Positions 11,709 through 23,073 of a stretch of 64,000 nt of DNA are shown here, piece by piece. The stretch is from Eutreptiella sp. 'Long Island Sound 2002' (lineage: Eukaryota > Euglenozoa > Euglenophyceae > Eutreptiales > Eutreptiaceae). The notes beneath the pieces are model-generated. The model saw only the letters and a list, made by a program, of their open reading frames with translations, ran no database searches and was not told where the DNA came from. The translations under genes and the position numbers were made by a program. The stretch is from contig OZ038379.1 of the NCBI GenBank assembly GCA_964036045.1, positions 74,171,992 through 74,235,991 on the forward strand, in the 5' to 3' direction. How positions within the stretch are numbered: the stretch's first letter is position 1; every line of letters starts with the position of its first letter.

Positions 11709-13519
11709 AGGCAGGATTTCTCTCAGGCTCCAGCCTGGCCTGGCCCTCAGCCTTCATCGCCTCCCCGTCCCCATAATGTACGCCGCCAACCCATCGCTCT
11801 AGTCCCCTAGTATAGTACAGAAACATGGTAGCAACCCTATTTTCTCTGTGGACCGGAATTGCACCCACACCCCAGATATATACCGTGCCGGCACTCCATG
11901 TCAGGGGCCAGTACCCAATCAGCTTTGAGGTACCCTCATGGTCCCAGATATAATGTATCAAGATGGTCTACAGGGCGGACGCTGGCCGCTCCGCGACGGG
12001 AGCGGCGCAGGCCGCGAATATCGCTGGCTGGGATTCCGGCTTGTGGGTGCCGTAGCTTGATTATCGACCCCCTGGAGGGGCACCAACCAGAGGCTCGCCC
12101 AGGGCCCTGGTGACCAGGTCCACCTCATCTGGCCCACATATGTTGCCCTGACGCCTCCCCTTGACCCTGACACTGACTGGCCAGCTCCTGTGGTTGCGCC
12201 GTCTCCGCCACAGCAGCGGCCAGGCCGCAGGCTCGGCCCCCACTGACGACTTGGCAAGCCTACTTATAGCATTTGCCCGCGTGTCACCCCCCGAACCACT
12301 CTGCATGTCGCCTCAAGCAGATCAGGCATGCACCCCCCAGGGTAAAGTTGCTGCAGTGAAGACTAGGTAGGCTACACGTCTTTAGAGGCGACTGCATACT
12401 TGGCACTACACCGCTGTGTAGTACCGCTGTCGCAACGCCGTTGCCACCTGTGAGCCACCGCCGCACGCACCAGCGCAACTGCAAAGCCGTGGTCAGACGG
12501 TTAGACTATGTACATGCCCTCAGGCACGGTCCCTCTAGTTTGTTCACGGGGCCAGGGGATGCCCCTGCGCTCTCCCTGAGTTGTTGGAGGGGTCAGGGGG
12601 ACACCCCAGTACCGCCATGCAACTCCGCAGTACCCCCACTGTACGGCTGCCCAGTACCGCCACGCTTCCGAGGTACTCCCACCATACGAGCTCCAGTACT
12701 GCCACGCATACTTCCGTGACCACAGTACATCGTCACCCACAACTCAGCGTACCCCTCAAGACTGCACCTCCCAGATCGCCACGCCATCCTAGGTACGCCT
12801 ACCATACGGTCAACCTGACCATCACGCCGTCGCACTCTTCTATGCGCACTTCGCCGTTTCCTGGGCCATAAGGCTGCTCCCCGTACGCCTTGCAACTTGC
12901 CCATGACGAGGGGGCGTCGTAACTCATGCTCCGCTGCGCCGACAGCGCTGCCGCCCGCCCCCCCAAGGACCCGTGAAACCTCGGCCAGAGCAGCTCCCGA
13001 GCAACTACCCCCGTAACTGCCTTAGCCGGACCGCCGGTAGAGACCCCGGTGTCACGGGAATACCCTACAGGGGTTTGGGTGTTATTACCCTGGTCGGGAC
13101 GACCCATGACACCTCACTGTTGTACGTGGTGACCCAGAGCAGGCGGGTGAAGCATCTCTTCTTGACCCTCATCCACGGGGGCAGTATGGCTCACGCTCAG
13201 GCTGGCACGACCTGTCACATCGCGTTGGCCGTCATACGCCGTCTGCCATCACCGCACACTCAGGCCATGAGAACACTGCTTATCGGTGCCACCCCCGCCG
13301 CTGCGTTCAGCATAGGGACAGTGGCGTGTGCACCAACATCTCCGACACCCTGTCAAGCTGCATTACACCCTGCCCCCCTCGCGCCTGCACCATGTCTTCC
13401 GTGATGCCACAACCAAAGAACCTGCCAGTCGCCTTCCAGAGCTGCCCAACACAGCAGTTGGCGCAGGGCTGCTGTCAGCGCACCGGGGCATCTCACCCCT
13501 TCCACCCGGACCCTCCTCA
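11700..13519 (-). other. 3' flanking/untranslated region of copy C3
   Basis: No coding sequence is supported. The stretch is shared with 20,140-21,700 of C1 and, from 12,113 on, with 15,906-17,311 of C2. Shared landmarks are CTAGTATAGTACAGAAACA (~11,807) and CCAGGTCCACCTCATCTGG (~12,113). The reading at 11,961-11,671 (-) is only partly kept in frame in C1, so it is treated as non-coding. Confidence 0.6.
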
Positions 13520-14660
13520 GGTCACCCTGGATTGCCTTCCAGGAGCTTGAGGACATCTGTCCAGAGTGCCGTAGTGCCCATCTCGCCTTAGGCCACCCCC
13601 TACCGGCACGCTCCTGACACGTCCCGCAGAGTGGGGCGGAGGCTCATTGATGAACAGAAAACCGGCGTCGTCTCCCTGCACCCGTGGCATTGCTGTGCGA
13701 GCACAGACCGCGACAGGAGCAGCTGTCATCACAGCACTGCGACCACAGATCCTGCCCCACATCACAGCATGCTTCTTGGAGACAGAGCAAAGCACCCGCC
13801 AGCACGCGCGCTGTGGCACAACTGAGCAGGTTTGCGCCCCGCTTCATCCCAAGTGGACACCGGGCGGAGTATCGGCTGTCCGCTGAACATGACCGGTAGG
13901 CTGTCAAGCAGCCATGGCCACGGCGTGTGCCATGCGTCAGGAGCTCCCAACCATAGTCCCGCACGATCTCCCCGATGACATCAACCCCGTCCAGCCCCAG
14001 GCCCCTGGCGGACGCGAGAACCAAGCGTTGTCCTCCCGACCGAGCCTCGACAGGTATCGAGGCTGTGACGGGCATTGGCAGCCACGTTGTCGTCCCCCTC
14101 AGGCAAAGGGAACATGGCCTCCGTGACGTGGCCCTATACCCGTGCGGGCTGCTTGGAGCCCACCAACACGGCCATGGACTGCCGCTCCGTCACTGCCAGA
14201 ATGACTCGTCGCAGCTGCCGGTAAAACAGCCACAAGGCCCCCACGTCGAGCACGACAGCTACTGCCAAGACTGGGAGGTTGCACAGAGGCTAATGAAATA
14301 CGGGCAGCACCTCGTGACGCCACCCCATGATGTTCCCCACAGCCGGATGGTCTGCGTACACCTGGAACAAGGGATCAACTCTGGCCGTCAGGGCCCCTTA
14401 GCATGGTACCACGCACAATTGCCCATGACTGCGCCGATACCACGCGGGATGACTCCCAGAATGCAGGGTTCTCCCGAGCCATCCAGGAACAGATGCATTG
14501 GTTGAAGGCCTGCACCTCCGCCGCCATCAAGTGGGGGAACGAGCACATCGCCTCCTCGTGAGCGATGTACCACCCCGGCACCAACTGCGCATGCAGCGGT
14601 GCCCTCTGAAGGGTCGCCTGCAGGTCGTTGGGGAGGCCGTCGAACGGGTTCCATGGCGGA
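13520..14660 (-). pseudogene. ORF2 C-terminal extension of copy C3, broken
   Basis: Frames 14,584-14,375 and 14,075-13,644 carry pieces homologous to 22,955-21,703 of C1, such as HEEAMCSFPH (C1: HEEAFSLFPH), RVVSAQSWA and VDVIGEIVRDYGWELL. In C1 the region ends in a Cys-rich block; here it is scattered over several frames. I do not recognise the domain. It lies directly downstream of the zinc-finger ORF. Confidence 0.55.
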
Positions 14661-14665
14661 TGCCG

Positions 14666-15841
14666 TCAGATCCTCCCTGCCGGCGGGCAGAAGGGTGTGT
14701 CACCTCGCAGGAACGCGTACATTGCCCGCTTTCGATTTTGCCTCAGCAGCTGCATGATCTTGGTGAGCCGATGGTTCCTGCGGGCATACACATCTTCCGA
14801 CATCTGGACCATGTCCTCCACAAAGAGCTTGGCCTTCGCAGGGCCCCGGGACGACGCCGCCCGCACTGCCGCGAACAGCCGCTTCAGGTCCCCGGGGACG
14901 ACACCCGCCATCAGGGATTCCGTGCACCTGCAGCCGTGCTCCCTCCACGCCATGAACCCCACTGCCCTGTCTGTCAGGGGAATTTCTGCCGTGAACTCCT
15001 CCATACGCCTGCACAGGCGTCGTGTCACCTCCTTGTTGCACGTACACAGCGAGCGCATGTGGCCAATGTCCTCCTCTGGTCCCCCACAGAAGATACAGGG
15101 GTGGGCCGGTATCGCCACACGCGTGAGCTTCTGCCTCCAAGGTTGCATGATCTGCATGGTTGACAAGTGACCGTCACGAGCCCGCTGCATATTCCTGTGC
15201 ATCGGGCCGTGGTGCACAGCTCCCAGGGGCACCGCCTGACAGGCGCTGGCCAGTTGCGTATGAGCCCTGGTGCGGGCCGCCAGCGAGCGCCACTCCATCT
15301 CCCTGACGAGCTGAAGGGCTGGCATGGAGGGCACACGCGGTTCTAGCTCTTCATCACCTCCGGGCACCAAGAGAAGGGCTTGCTCCCTGCGCAGGACAGG
15401 TTGCAGAGGCGGGGCCATTGCATGGGCTGCGGCAGAGTCCTGCGCTTCATGCGGGACTGCCGCCAAATGCGAGGTCTGCCGCACCACCCAATGGTGTGGC
15501 CCCCGTACTCTGCATGGTAGCCGCCGCAGCCCCTCAAGTATCCAGCTCAGTGCGTGCTGGTTGACTAGATGCGAGATTGGTTCCTTGATGCCACTGTACA
15601 GGGCCTCCTGCGCCCTGCGTAAGTGCGCTCCAATAAGGGAGGCATCCACCACGTGCACCGTGCATGCTGACGGGGGCGTGTGCAACAGGTATGCCGCTCC
15701 GCCGATGATATCCGCCTCCGGAACCGCTCCGTGGATGGCACCCGTCCACATGGGGCTTCCATGGCTGGCCACCGCCACATTGGTGGCTCCGTCTCCCTGT
15801 GGCGAAGCATCAGACGACGTGACTTTGGTGGCCGCTTGCAC
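14666..15841 (-). pseudogene. RNase H-like domain plus RT-type zinc finger of copy C3 (open 391 codons)
   Basis: This is the best preserved version of this part of family C. The RNase H-like fold shows SSDASPQGD (first Asp), VPEADIIGGAAYLL (Glu) and VHVVDASLIGAHL (Asp). Downstream is the zinc-binding motif seen at the end of many LINE ORF2 proteins, PCIFCGGPEEDIGHMRSLC: Cys-x2-Cys, His, Cys. A basic helical tail ends at a stop before 14,666. No endonuclease or RT is attached because the copy is 5'-truncated, so it is a remnant despite being open. Confidence 0.75.
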
Positions 15842-15905
15842 CCAACAGTACCAGTGGGGTTCCAGCCATGCCAGGTCGGACTGGGGTCTCTGCGCGACTT
15901 TTCCC

Positions 15906-17311
15906 AGGGAACCAGGTCCACCTCATCTGGCCCACATATGTTGCCCTGACGCCTACCCTTACCTGCAGTGACTGGCCAGCTCCCGTGGTTGTGCCGCTTC
16001 CGCCACAGCAGCGGCCAGGCCGCAGGCCCGGCCCCAACTGACGACTTGACAAGCCTACTTATAGCTTTGGCTCGCGCGTCACCCCCCGAACCACTCTGCA
16101 TGTCGCCTCAAGCAGATCAGGCATGCACCCAGCAGAGGCAAGTTGCTGCAGTGAAGACTAGGTAGGCTACACGTTTTTAGACGCGACTGCATCCTCCGCA
16201 CTACGCCGCTGTGTAGTACCGCTGTCGCAACGCCGTCGCCACCTGTGAGCCACCAGCGCACGCACCAGCGCAACCGCAAGGCCGTGGTCAGACGGTTAGA
16301 CTATGTACATCCCCTCAGGCACGGTCCCTTTAGTTTGTTCACGGGGCCAGGGGATGCCCCTGCGTTCCCCCTGAGTTGTTAGAGGGGTCAGGGGGACACC
16401 CCAGTACCGCCATGCAACTCCGCAGCGCCCCCACTGTACGGCTGCCCAGTACCGCCACGCTTCCCCGGTACTCCCACCATACGAGCCCCAGTACTGCCAC
16501 GCATACTTCCGTGACCCCAGTACATCGTCACCCGCAACTCCGCGTACCCCTCAAGACTGCACCTCCGAGATCGCCACGTTATCTTAAGTATGCCCACCAT
16601 ACAGTCAACCTCAAAATCACGCCGTCGCACTGTTGTATGCGCACTTCGTCGTTTCCTCGGCCATCAGGCTGCTCCACCAACCCCTTGCAACTTGCCCATG
16701 ACCAGGGGGCGTCTTAACTCATGCACCGCAGCGCAGGCAGCGCTGTCGCCCACCCACACACGGACCCGTGAACCCTCGGCCAGAGCAACTCCCAAGCAAC
16801 TACCCCCGTAACTGCCTTAGCCAGACCGCCGGTAGAGAGCCCGGTGTCACGGGAATAGCCTACAGGGAATTGGGCGTTATTACCCTGGTCGGGATGACCG
16901 ATGGCACCTCACTGTTGTACGTGGCGACCCAGAGCAGGCGGGTGAGACATCCCTTCTCTACCCTCATCCACGGGGGCAATACAGCTCACTATCAGGCCGG
17001 CACGACCTGTCACATCGCGTTGGCCGTCATACGCCGTCTGCCATCACCGCAAACTCAGGCCATGAGGACACTGCTTCTCGGTGCCACCCCCGCCGCTGCG
17101 TCCAGCATAGGGACACTGGCGTGTGCACCCACATCTCCGACACCCTGTTAAGCTGCATTACCCCCTGCCCCCACCACGCCTGCACCATGTCATCCGTGAT
17201 GCCGCAACCAAAGAACCCGCCAGTCGCCTTCCAGAGCTGCCCACCACAGCAGTAGGCGCAGGGCTGCTGTCAGCGCACCAGGGCATCTCATTCCTTCCAC
17301 TCAGACCCTTG
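15906..17311 (-). other. 3' flanking/untranslated region of copy C2
   Basis: No coding sequence is supported. It is closely similar to 12,113-13,519 (copy C3) and less so to 20,527-21,702 (C1). Short frames on either strand are interrupted differently in the three copies. Confidence 0.6.
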
Positions 17312-18262
17312 TCAGGTCACCCTGGATTGCCTTCCAGGAGCTTGAGGACATGTGTCCAGAGTGCCGTAGTGCCCATCTCGCCTTAGGCCACCCTCTACCG
17401 GCACGCTCCTGACACGTCCCGCAGAGTGGGGCGGAGGCTCATTGATGAACTCAAACCGGCGTCGTCCCCCTGCACCCGTGGCATTGCTGTGGGAGCACAG
17501 ACCGCGACGGGACGCAGCTGTCATCACAGCACTGCGACAACAGGTCCTGCTCCACATCGCAGCACGTTTCTTTGAGACAGAGCAAAGCACCCGCCAGCAC
17601 GCGCGCTGTGGCACAACTGAGCAGGCTGCGCCCTGCTTCATCCCAAGTGCACACCGGGCGGAGTATCGGCTGTCCGCTGAACATGACCGGTAGGCTTTCA
17701 AGCAGCCACGGCCACGGCGTGTGCCATGCGCCAGGAGTGTGCCCTGCACGATCTCCCCGATGACATCAATCCTGTCCAGCCCCAGGCCCCTGGTGGACGC
17801 GAGAACCAAGCGTTGTCCTCTTAACCGAGCCTCGACAGGTATCGAGGCTGTGACGGGCATCGGCAGCCAAGTTGTCGTCCCTCTCAGGCAGAGAGAACAT
17901 GGCCTCCGTGACGTGGCCCTGCGCGTCGTCTCCCTGTACCCGTGCCAGCTGCTTGGAGCCAACAAACACGGCCACGGACCGCCGCTCCGTCACTGCCAGA
18001 GTGACTCTTCGCAGCTGCCGGTCAAACAGCCCATGACTGCGCCGATACCACGCGGGACCACTCCCGGAACGCAGGGTAGTCCCCAGCCATCCAGGAACCG
18101 ATGCACTGGTTGAAGGCCTGCACCACCGCCGCCATCCAGTGGGGGAACGAGGACATCGCCTCCTCGTGCGCGATGTACGACCTGGGCACCAACAGCGCAT
18201 GCAGCGGTGCCCTCTGAAAGTTTGCCTGCGGGTCGTTGGGGAGGACGTCGAACGGGTTCCAT
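17312..18262 (-). pseudogene. ORF2 C-terminal extension of copy C2, broken
   Basis: The longest piece (17,965-17,312) contains LVLASTRGLGLDRIDVIGEI and a Cys-rich end, matching C3 and C1. The 18,262-17,990 part matches the HEEA...FPH and VVSAQSWA region of C1 in other frames, and C2 lacks ~150 bp there compared with C3. It is not functional. Confidence 0.5.
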
Positions 18263-19532
18263 GGCAGATGCCGTCAGATCCTCCCTGCCGGCGGGCAGAA
18301 GGGAGTGTCACCTCGCAGGAAAGCGTACACTGCCCGCTTTCGATTTTGCCTCGGCAGCTGCATGATCTTGGTGAGCCATGTCCTCCACAAAGAGCTTGGC
18401 CTTCGCAGGGCCCCGGGACGAAGCCGCCCGCACTGCCGCAAACAGCCGCTTCAGGTCCCCAGGGACGACACCCGCCATCAAGGATTCCGTGCACCTGCAG
18501 CCGTGCTCCCTTCACCCCATGAACCCCACCGCCCTGTCCGTCAGCGGAAGTTCCGCCATGAACTCCTCCGCACGCCTGCACAGGAGTCATGCCAGCTCCT
18601 CGTTGCGCGTACACAGCAAGCGCATGTGGCCAATGTCCTCCTCCAGCCCCCCACAGAAGATACAGGCGTGGGCCGGTATCGCCACACGCGTGAGCTTCTG
18701 CCTCCACGGTCGCATGACCTGCATGGTTGACAAGCGACCGTCCCGTGCCCGCTGCATATTCCTGTGCATCGGGCCGTGGTGCACAGCTCCCAGGGGCACC
18801 GCCTGACAGGCGCTGGCCAGTGGCCTATGGGCCCTGGTGCGGGCCGCCAGCGAGCGCCACTCCATCTCCCTGACGAGCTGAAGGGCTGTCATGGAGGGTA
18901 CACGCGGCTCTAGCTCTGGATCACCTCCAGGCACCAAGAGGACGAGCGTGCTCCTTGGGCAGGACGAGATGCACAGGCAGGGCCATGGCACAGGCTGCGG
19001 CAGAGTCCGGCGCTTCAAGCGGAACAGCCGCCAAATGCGACCTCTGCCGCACCACCCGATGGTGTGGCCCCCCTACTCTGCGTGGTAGCCGCCGCAGCCC
19101 CTCAAGTATCCAGCTCAGTGCGTGCTGGTTGACCAGATGCGAGGTCAGCCCCTTGATGCCACGGTACAGGGCCTCCTGCGCCCTGCGCAGGTGCGCTCCA
19201 ATGATGGAGGCATCCACCGAGTGCACCGTGCATGCCGACAAGGGCGTGTGCAACAGATATGCCGCTCCGCCGATGATATCCGCCTCCTGGACCGTGCCGT
19301 GGAAGGCACCCGTCCACGTGGGGCTTGCATGGCTGGCCACCGCCACATTGGTGGCTCTGTCTCCCTGTGGCGAAGCATCAGACGACCCGACTTTGGTCGC
19401 CGCTTGCACCCAACAGTACCGGTGGGGTTCCAGCCATGCCACGTCGGAGTGGGGGCTCTGCATGACTTGTCCCAGGGACGCCTCGTTGGAGGCCGTGAGC
19501 TCCGGGGACAAGACCACTTTCGGCTGATACAC
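18263..19532 (-). pseudogene. RNase H-like domain plus zinc finger of copy C2, frameshifted
   Basis: Frame 19,532-18,921 begins with the pre-RNase H segment (QSPHSDVAWLEPHRYCW) and carries SSDASPQGD, EADIIGGAAYLL and VDASIIGAHL. Near 18,930 the reading shifts to the frame 19,018-18,587, which holds ACIFCGGLEEDIGHMRLLC with all zinc ligands intact. It is homologous to C3 and C1. Confidence 0.7.
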
Positions 19533-19587
19533 CGCATGCGGCCTCGAGGCAAGGTGCCATTCGCAGACAGTCGTGGAGCAGGAGGGC

Positions 19588-19629
19588 TATATATATATAT
19601 ATATACATACATATATATATTATATATAT
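19588..19629. repeat. (TA)n microsatellite
   Basis: This is an imperfect TA/CATA dinucleotide run of about 42 bp in otherwise GC-rich sequence. It marks the exact point where copy C2 loses homology to C1. Confidence 0.95.
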
Positions 19630-20139
19630 GGCATGGTCATAGTCATAGTCATAACCACTTATCATGCCGTCTACTGGAGTTACCGGGCATCTCGCGCCGA
19701 CAGGTGGTTCCTGCCTCGCTCGATCCCCTGGGTCCCAGCGCTGCCTGAGGTGGCCCACAGCATGACGGAGGACCCAGAGGACCGGGGATACCGGTCAACC
19801 AGGCTTTGGGGGCAGTGGCAACTGCAAAGCGTTAGCATTAGCAACGGCGACGGACGGTGGCCTGTTTGTTCGCCGGGGGTAAGGAGGCAAGGCACAGCAA
19901 CGCAGCAGCATCGCAACAAGCAGAAAGCAAGGGCTTACCTGTCTGGCGCAAAGCGGCAACAAAGGAACAAAGCTGCACGCATGCGGCAAAGCAAGAGCGG
20001 ACCCTCTGTTGTTCGCGTACCCCCGCCACAGTGGAGACGTCCATCACCCGTGACCCCAGGGAATCCATTGCCATCTTCGTACTCGTAATTGCCCACCACC
20101 CCTGACTCCACGTATCCCACTGCCAGCACGCAATAACCC
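19630..20139. other. Unassigned sequence between copies C2 and C1
   Basis: About 500 bp with no gene I can support. It begins with a short GGTCATAGTCATAGTCATAA repeat. On the minus strand CAGGTAAGCCC near 19,945 resembles a splice donor, but no matching acceptor or conserved protein was found. Confidence 0.3.
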
Positions 20140-21702
20140 GTATATGGATAGCCAGGATTTCTGGGAGGCTCCGGCCCCCATGTCCCCACAAAGTACGCGG
20201 CCGACCCACCGCACCAGTCCCCTAGTATAGTACAGAAACACGGTATCAACTCCACGTCCCCGTGGCCCTGAGCTGCACCCACACCCCAGATATATGCCAT
20301 GCCGGCACTCCATGTCAGGGGCCAGTACCCAATCAGCTTCGACGCATCTTCTTTCCCACGTATAATATAACATGAGGGTCTACAGGGGGGAGGCCGACCG
20401 CTACGCGACGGGAGTGGCGCAACACGTCAATATTGCTGGCCGAGAAACTGGCTGCCGGGTGCCGTAGCTTGGTTATCGAACCCCTGTAGGGGTACCCACC
20501 AGAGGCTCGCTCCGGGCTGTGGTAACCAGGTGCACCTCATCTGGCCCACATACATTGCCCTGCCGCCTACCCTTGACCCTTCTCTGCACTGTTTGGCCAG
20601 CACCCGTGGTTACGCCTCTTCCGCCACAGCAGCGGCCAGGCCGCAGGTTCGGCCCCCATTGACGACGTGGCAAGCCTACTTATGGCATTAGCCCGCGCGT
20701 CACCCCCCAGACCACTCAGCATGCTGCTCCTCCTCTCTCCCCGCCTCTAGCCGACCGGACCGGTGCCCCCCGGGGTAAGTTGTTACAATGGTGAGGCGAC
20801 CGCATACTCTTCGCTACAACGCCGCGCAGTACCGCTGTTGCCACGCCGATGCCACCTGCGAGCCGCCACCATACGCACCACCGCAACCGCAAGGCCATGG
20901 TCAGAGGTTAGACTATGTACATGTCTGGAGGCACGGTCCCTCTAGTTTGTTAACGGGGCCAGGGGATGCCCCCACGCACCGCCTGAGTTGTTAGAGGGGT
21001 CAGGGTGACACCCCAGTACCGCCATGCATCCCCGCTGCTCCCGCACTGTACGGTTCCCCAGTACCGCCGCGTACCCGCACCGTACAGACCCCAGAACCGC
21101 CACATATACCCCAAAAACGCCAGTACACCGCCACCTTGAACTCCGCGTGCCCCCCGTGAGCGCCACCCCAGGCTGCCACGCCATACTGTCCACCTGACGA
21201 CCACGCCGTCACATCCCTCCACGCACACATCATCGCTTCGTCACCGCCCCCGCGGCTGCAGGCTGTCCCTGCAACCCCGTGTAAGACTCCAAGGGGGCGC
21301 CGTAACGCCGTAATCCCCAGACAACTCCATGCACCCCCGGTGTATCCCGAGCAACCACTCCAAATACTGCCGTAGCCAGGCCGCCAGTAGAGACCCCAGT
21401 GTCATGGGAATACCCTACAGGGGTTTGAGCCTTATTAGCCTGGTCGGGACGACCCATGACACCTCACTGTTGTATGCAGCGACCCGGCGCAGGCGGGTGA
21501 AGCATCCCTGTTCGACCCTCATGCACGGGGGCAGTACCGCTCACCATCAGGCCGGCACGACCTGTCACATCGCGTTGGCCGTCGTACGCCGCCTGCCAGT
21601 ACCGCGCAATCAGGCCATGAGGGCACTGCTTCTCAGGCACTACCACCTCCGCTGCGTCCAGCGTGGGGACGGTAGCAGGTGCACCCACAATTTCTAACCC
21701 CA
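20140..21702 (-). other. 3' flanking/untranslated region of element C1
   Basis: Shared with copies C2 and C3 (see 11,700-13,519), with the same CTAGTATAGTACAGAAACA landmark at ~20,221. No gene is supported in it. Confidence 0.55.
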
Positions 21703-22955
21703 TCAATCTGCCTCACCCCCGGCCCCCACCACGCCGTCACCATTTCCTCTGTGATGCCACAACCAGAGTATCTGCGAGTCGCCCTCCAGAGCGGCCCACC
21801 ACAGCAGCAGGGGCAGGGCTGCCGACGGCGCTCCAGGGCACCTTACCCCTTCCACTCGGACGCTCTTCAGGCCACCCTGGATTGTCTTCCAGGCACTTGA
21901 GGACATCTGTCCAGAGTGCCGCAGTGCCCACCTCGCCTTAGGCCACCCCCTATCGGCACGATCCTTACATGTCCCGCATAGTGGGACGGGGGCACATTGA
22001 TGAACCCAAACTGACGCTGTTTCCCCGCACCCGTGGCATTGCTGCGGAAGCACAGACCGCGACAGAACGCAGCTGCCATCAAAACACTGCGACCATAGGT
22101 CCTGCCATACATCGCAGCACGCGTCCTGGAGTCCGAGCAAAGCACCCCCCAGCGTGCGTGCTGTGGCACCACTGAGGAGGCTGCGCCTCGCTTCCTCCCA
22201 GGTGGACACCAGGCGGAGTATCAGTCGCCCGTCGGGCATCACCGGCAGGCTCCCAAGCAGCCGGGGCCACCGCGCAACTTTCGGGCTGGGTGTGCCATGC
22301 GCCAGAAGCTCCCAACCGTAGTCCCGCACGGTCTCCCTGATGACATCAACCCCGTCCCTAGAACCAAGCGTTTTCCTCTCGCCCGAGCCTCAATGACCGC
22401 CGCGAGGCCCAGGGTGTCAAGGGTGTGACAGGCATTGGCAGCCACGTGGTCGTCCCCCTCTGGCAGAGAGAACATGGCATCCGTCACGTGGCCTTGCGCG
22501 TCATCGCCGCGTACCCGTGCCAGCTGCTTGGAGCCCACTAACACTGCCATGGACCGCTGCTCCGTGACCGCTGGTATGGCGCGTCGAAGCTGCCGGTCAA
22601 ACAGCCACCACGTACCCACGTCAAGTACGACAGCCACCGCCAGGATTTGGAGACTGCACAGAGGTTGCTGAAGGACCGGCAGCACCTCGCGAGGCCAGCC
22701 CATGACGGTCCCCACAGCTGGATGGTTGGCGTACAGCTGGAGCCATGGATCACTCTGGCCGTCAGGGCTTCTCACCATGGTACCACGCACCAGGGCCCAC
22801 GATTGCGCGGACACCACGCGGGGCCTCTCCCTGAATGCCGTGAAGTCCCGTGCCGCCCAGGAACCGATCCACTGGCTGAAGGCCTGCGCCACCGCCGCCC
22901 TCCAGTGAGGGAACAAGGAAAAGGCCTCTTCGTGCGTGATGCACGACCGTGGCAC
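21703..22955 (-). pseudogene. ORF2 C-terminal extension of element C1, with a Cys-rich end
   Basis: There are two frames. The first (22,955-22,239) contains a hydrophobic run near LCSLQILAVAVVLDV, then FDRQLRRAI and GDDAQGHVTDAMFSLPEGDD. The second (22,329-21,703) starts VDVIRETVRDYGWELL and ends with a zinc-ribbon-like array: CHGC, 13 residues later Cys, then CGTC. Both parts recur in copies C2 and C3, so the extension belongs to the family. I do not recognise the fold. Confidence 0.5.
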
Positions 22956-23073
22956 CAGCAGTGCGTGCAGCGGTGCCCTCTGGAAGGTTGCCCGCGGGCC
23001 GCCGGGGAGTCCGGCAAACGGGTTCCACGGCAGACGCTGCTGGATCCTATCTGCCGGCGGGCAGAAGGGTGTG

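Larger units (their letters stand above)
11700..15905 (-). mobile_element. Truncated 3' end of a family C LINE-like element (copy C3)
   Basis: This copy carries RNase H, zinc finger and C-terminal region plus ~1.8 kb of 3' flank, all clearly homologous to element C1 (20,140-24,265) and to copy C2. Its 5' break falls at ~15,905, where the sequence jumps directly to the CCAGGTCCACCTC stretch of copy C2. Its 3' end meets the broken 5' end of element B at ~11,700. Confidence 0.85.
15906..19587 (-). mobile_element. Truncated 3' end of a family C LINE-like element (copy C2)
   Basis: This copy is nearly collinear with C3 and stands head-to-tail with it (same order, same strand), so the pair repeats with a period of about 3.8 kb. 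It lacks the last ~400 bp of the 3' flank seen in C1 and C3. At its 5' side the homology to C1 stops exactly at a TA microsatellite (19,588). Confidence 0.85.

Noticed and set aside
11671-11961. Small conserved protein in the family C 3' flank
   Set aside because: The DNA is shared with 20,044-20,373, but the two copies need different frames beyond ~30 residues, so shared element DNA and not a protein explains it.
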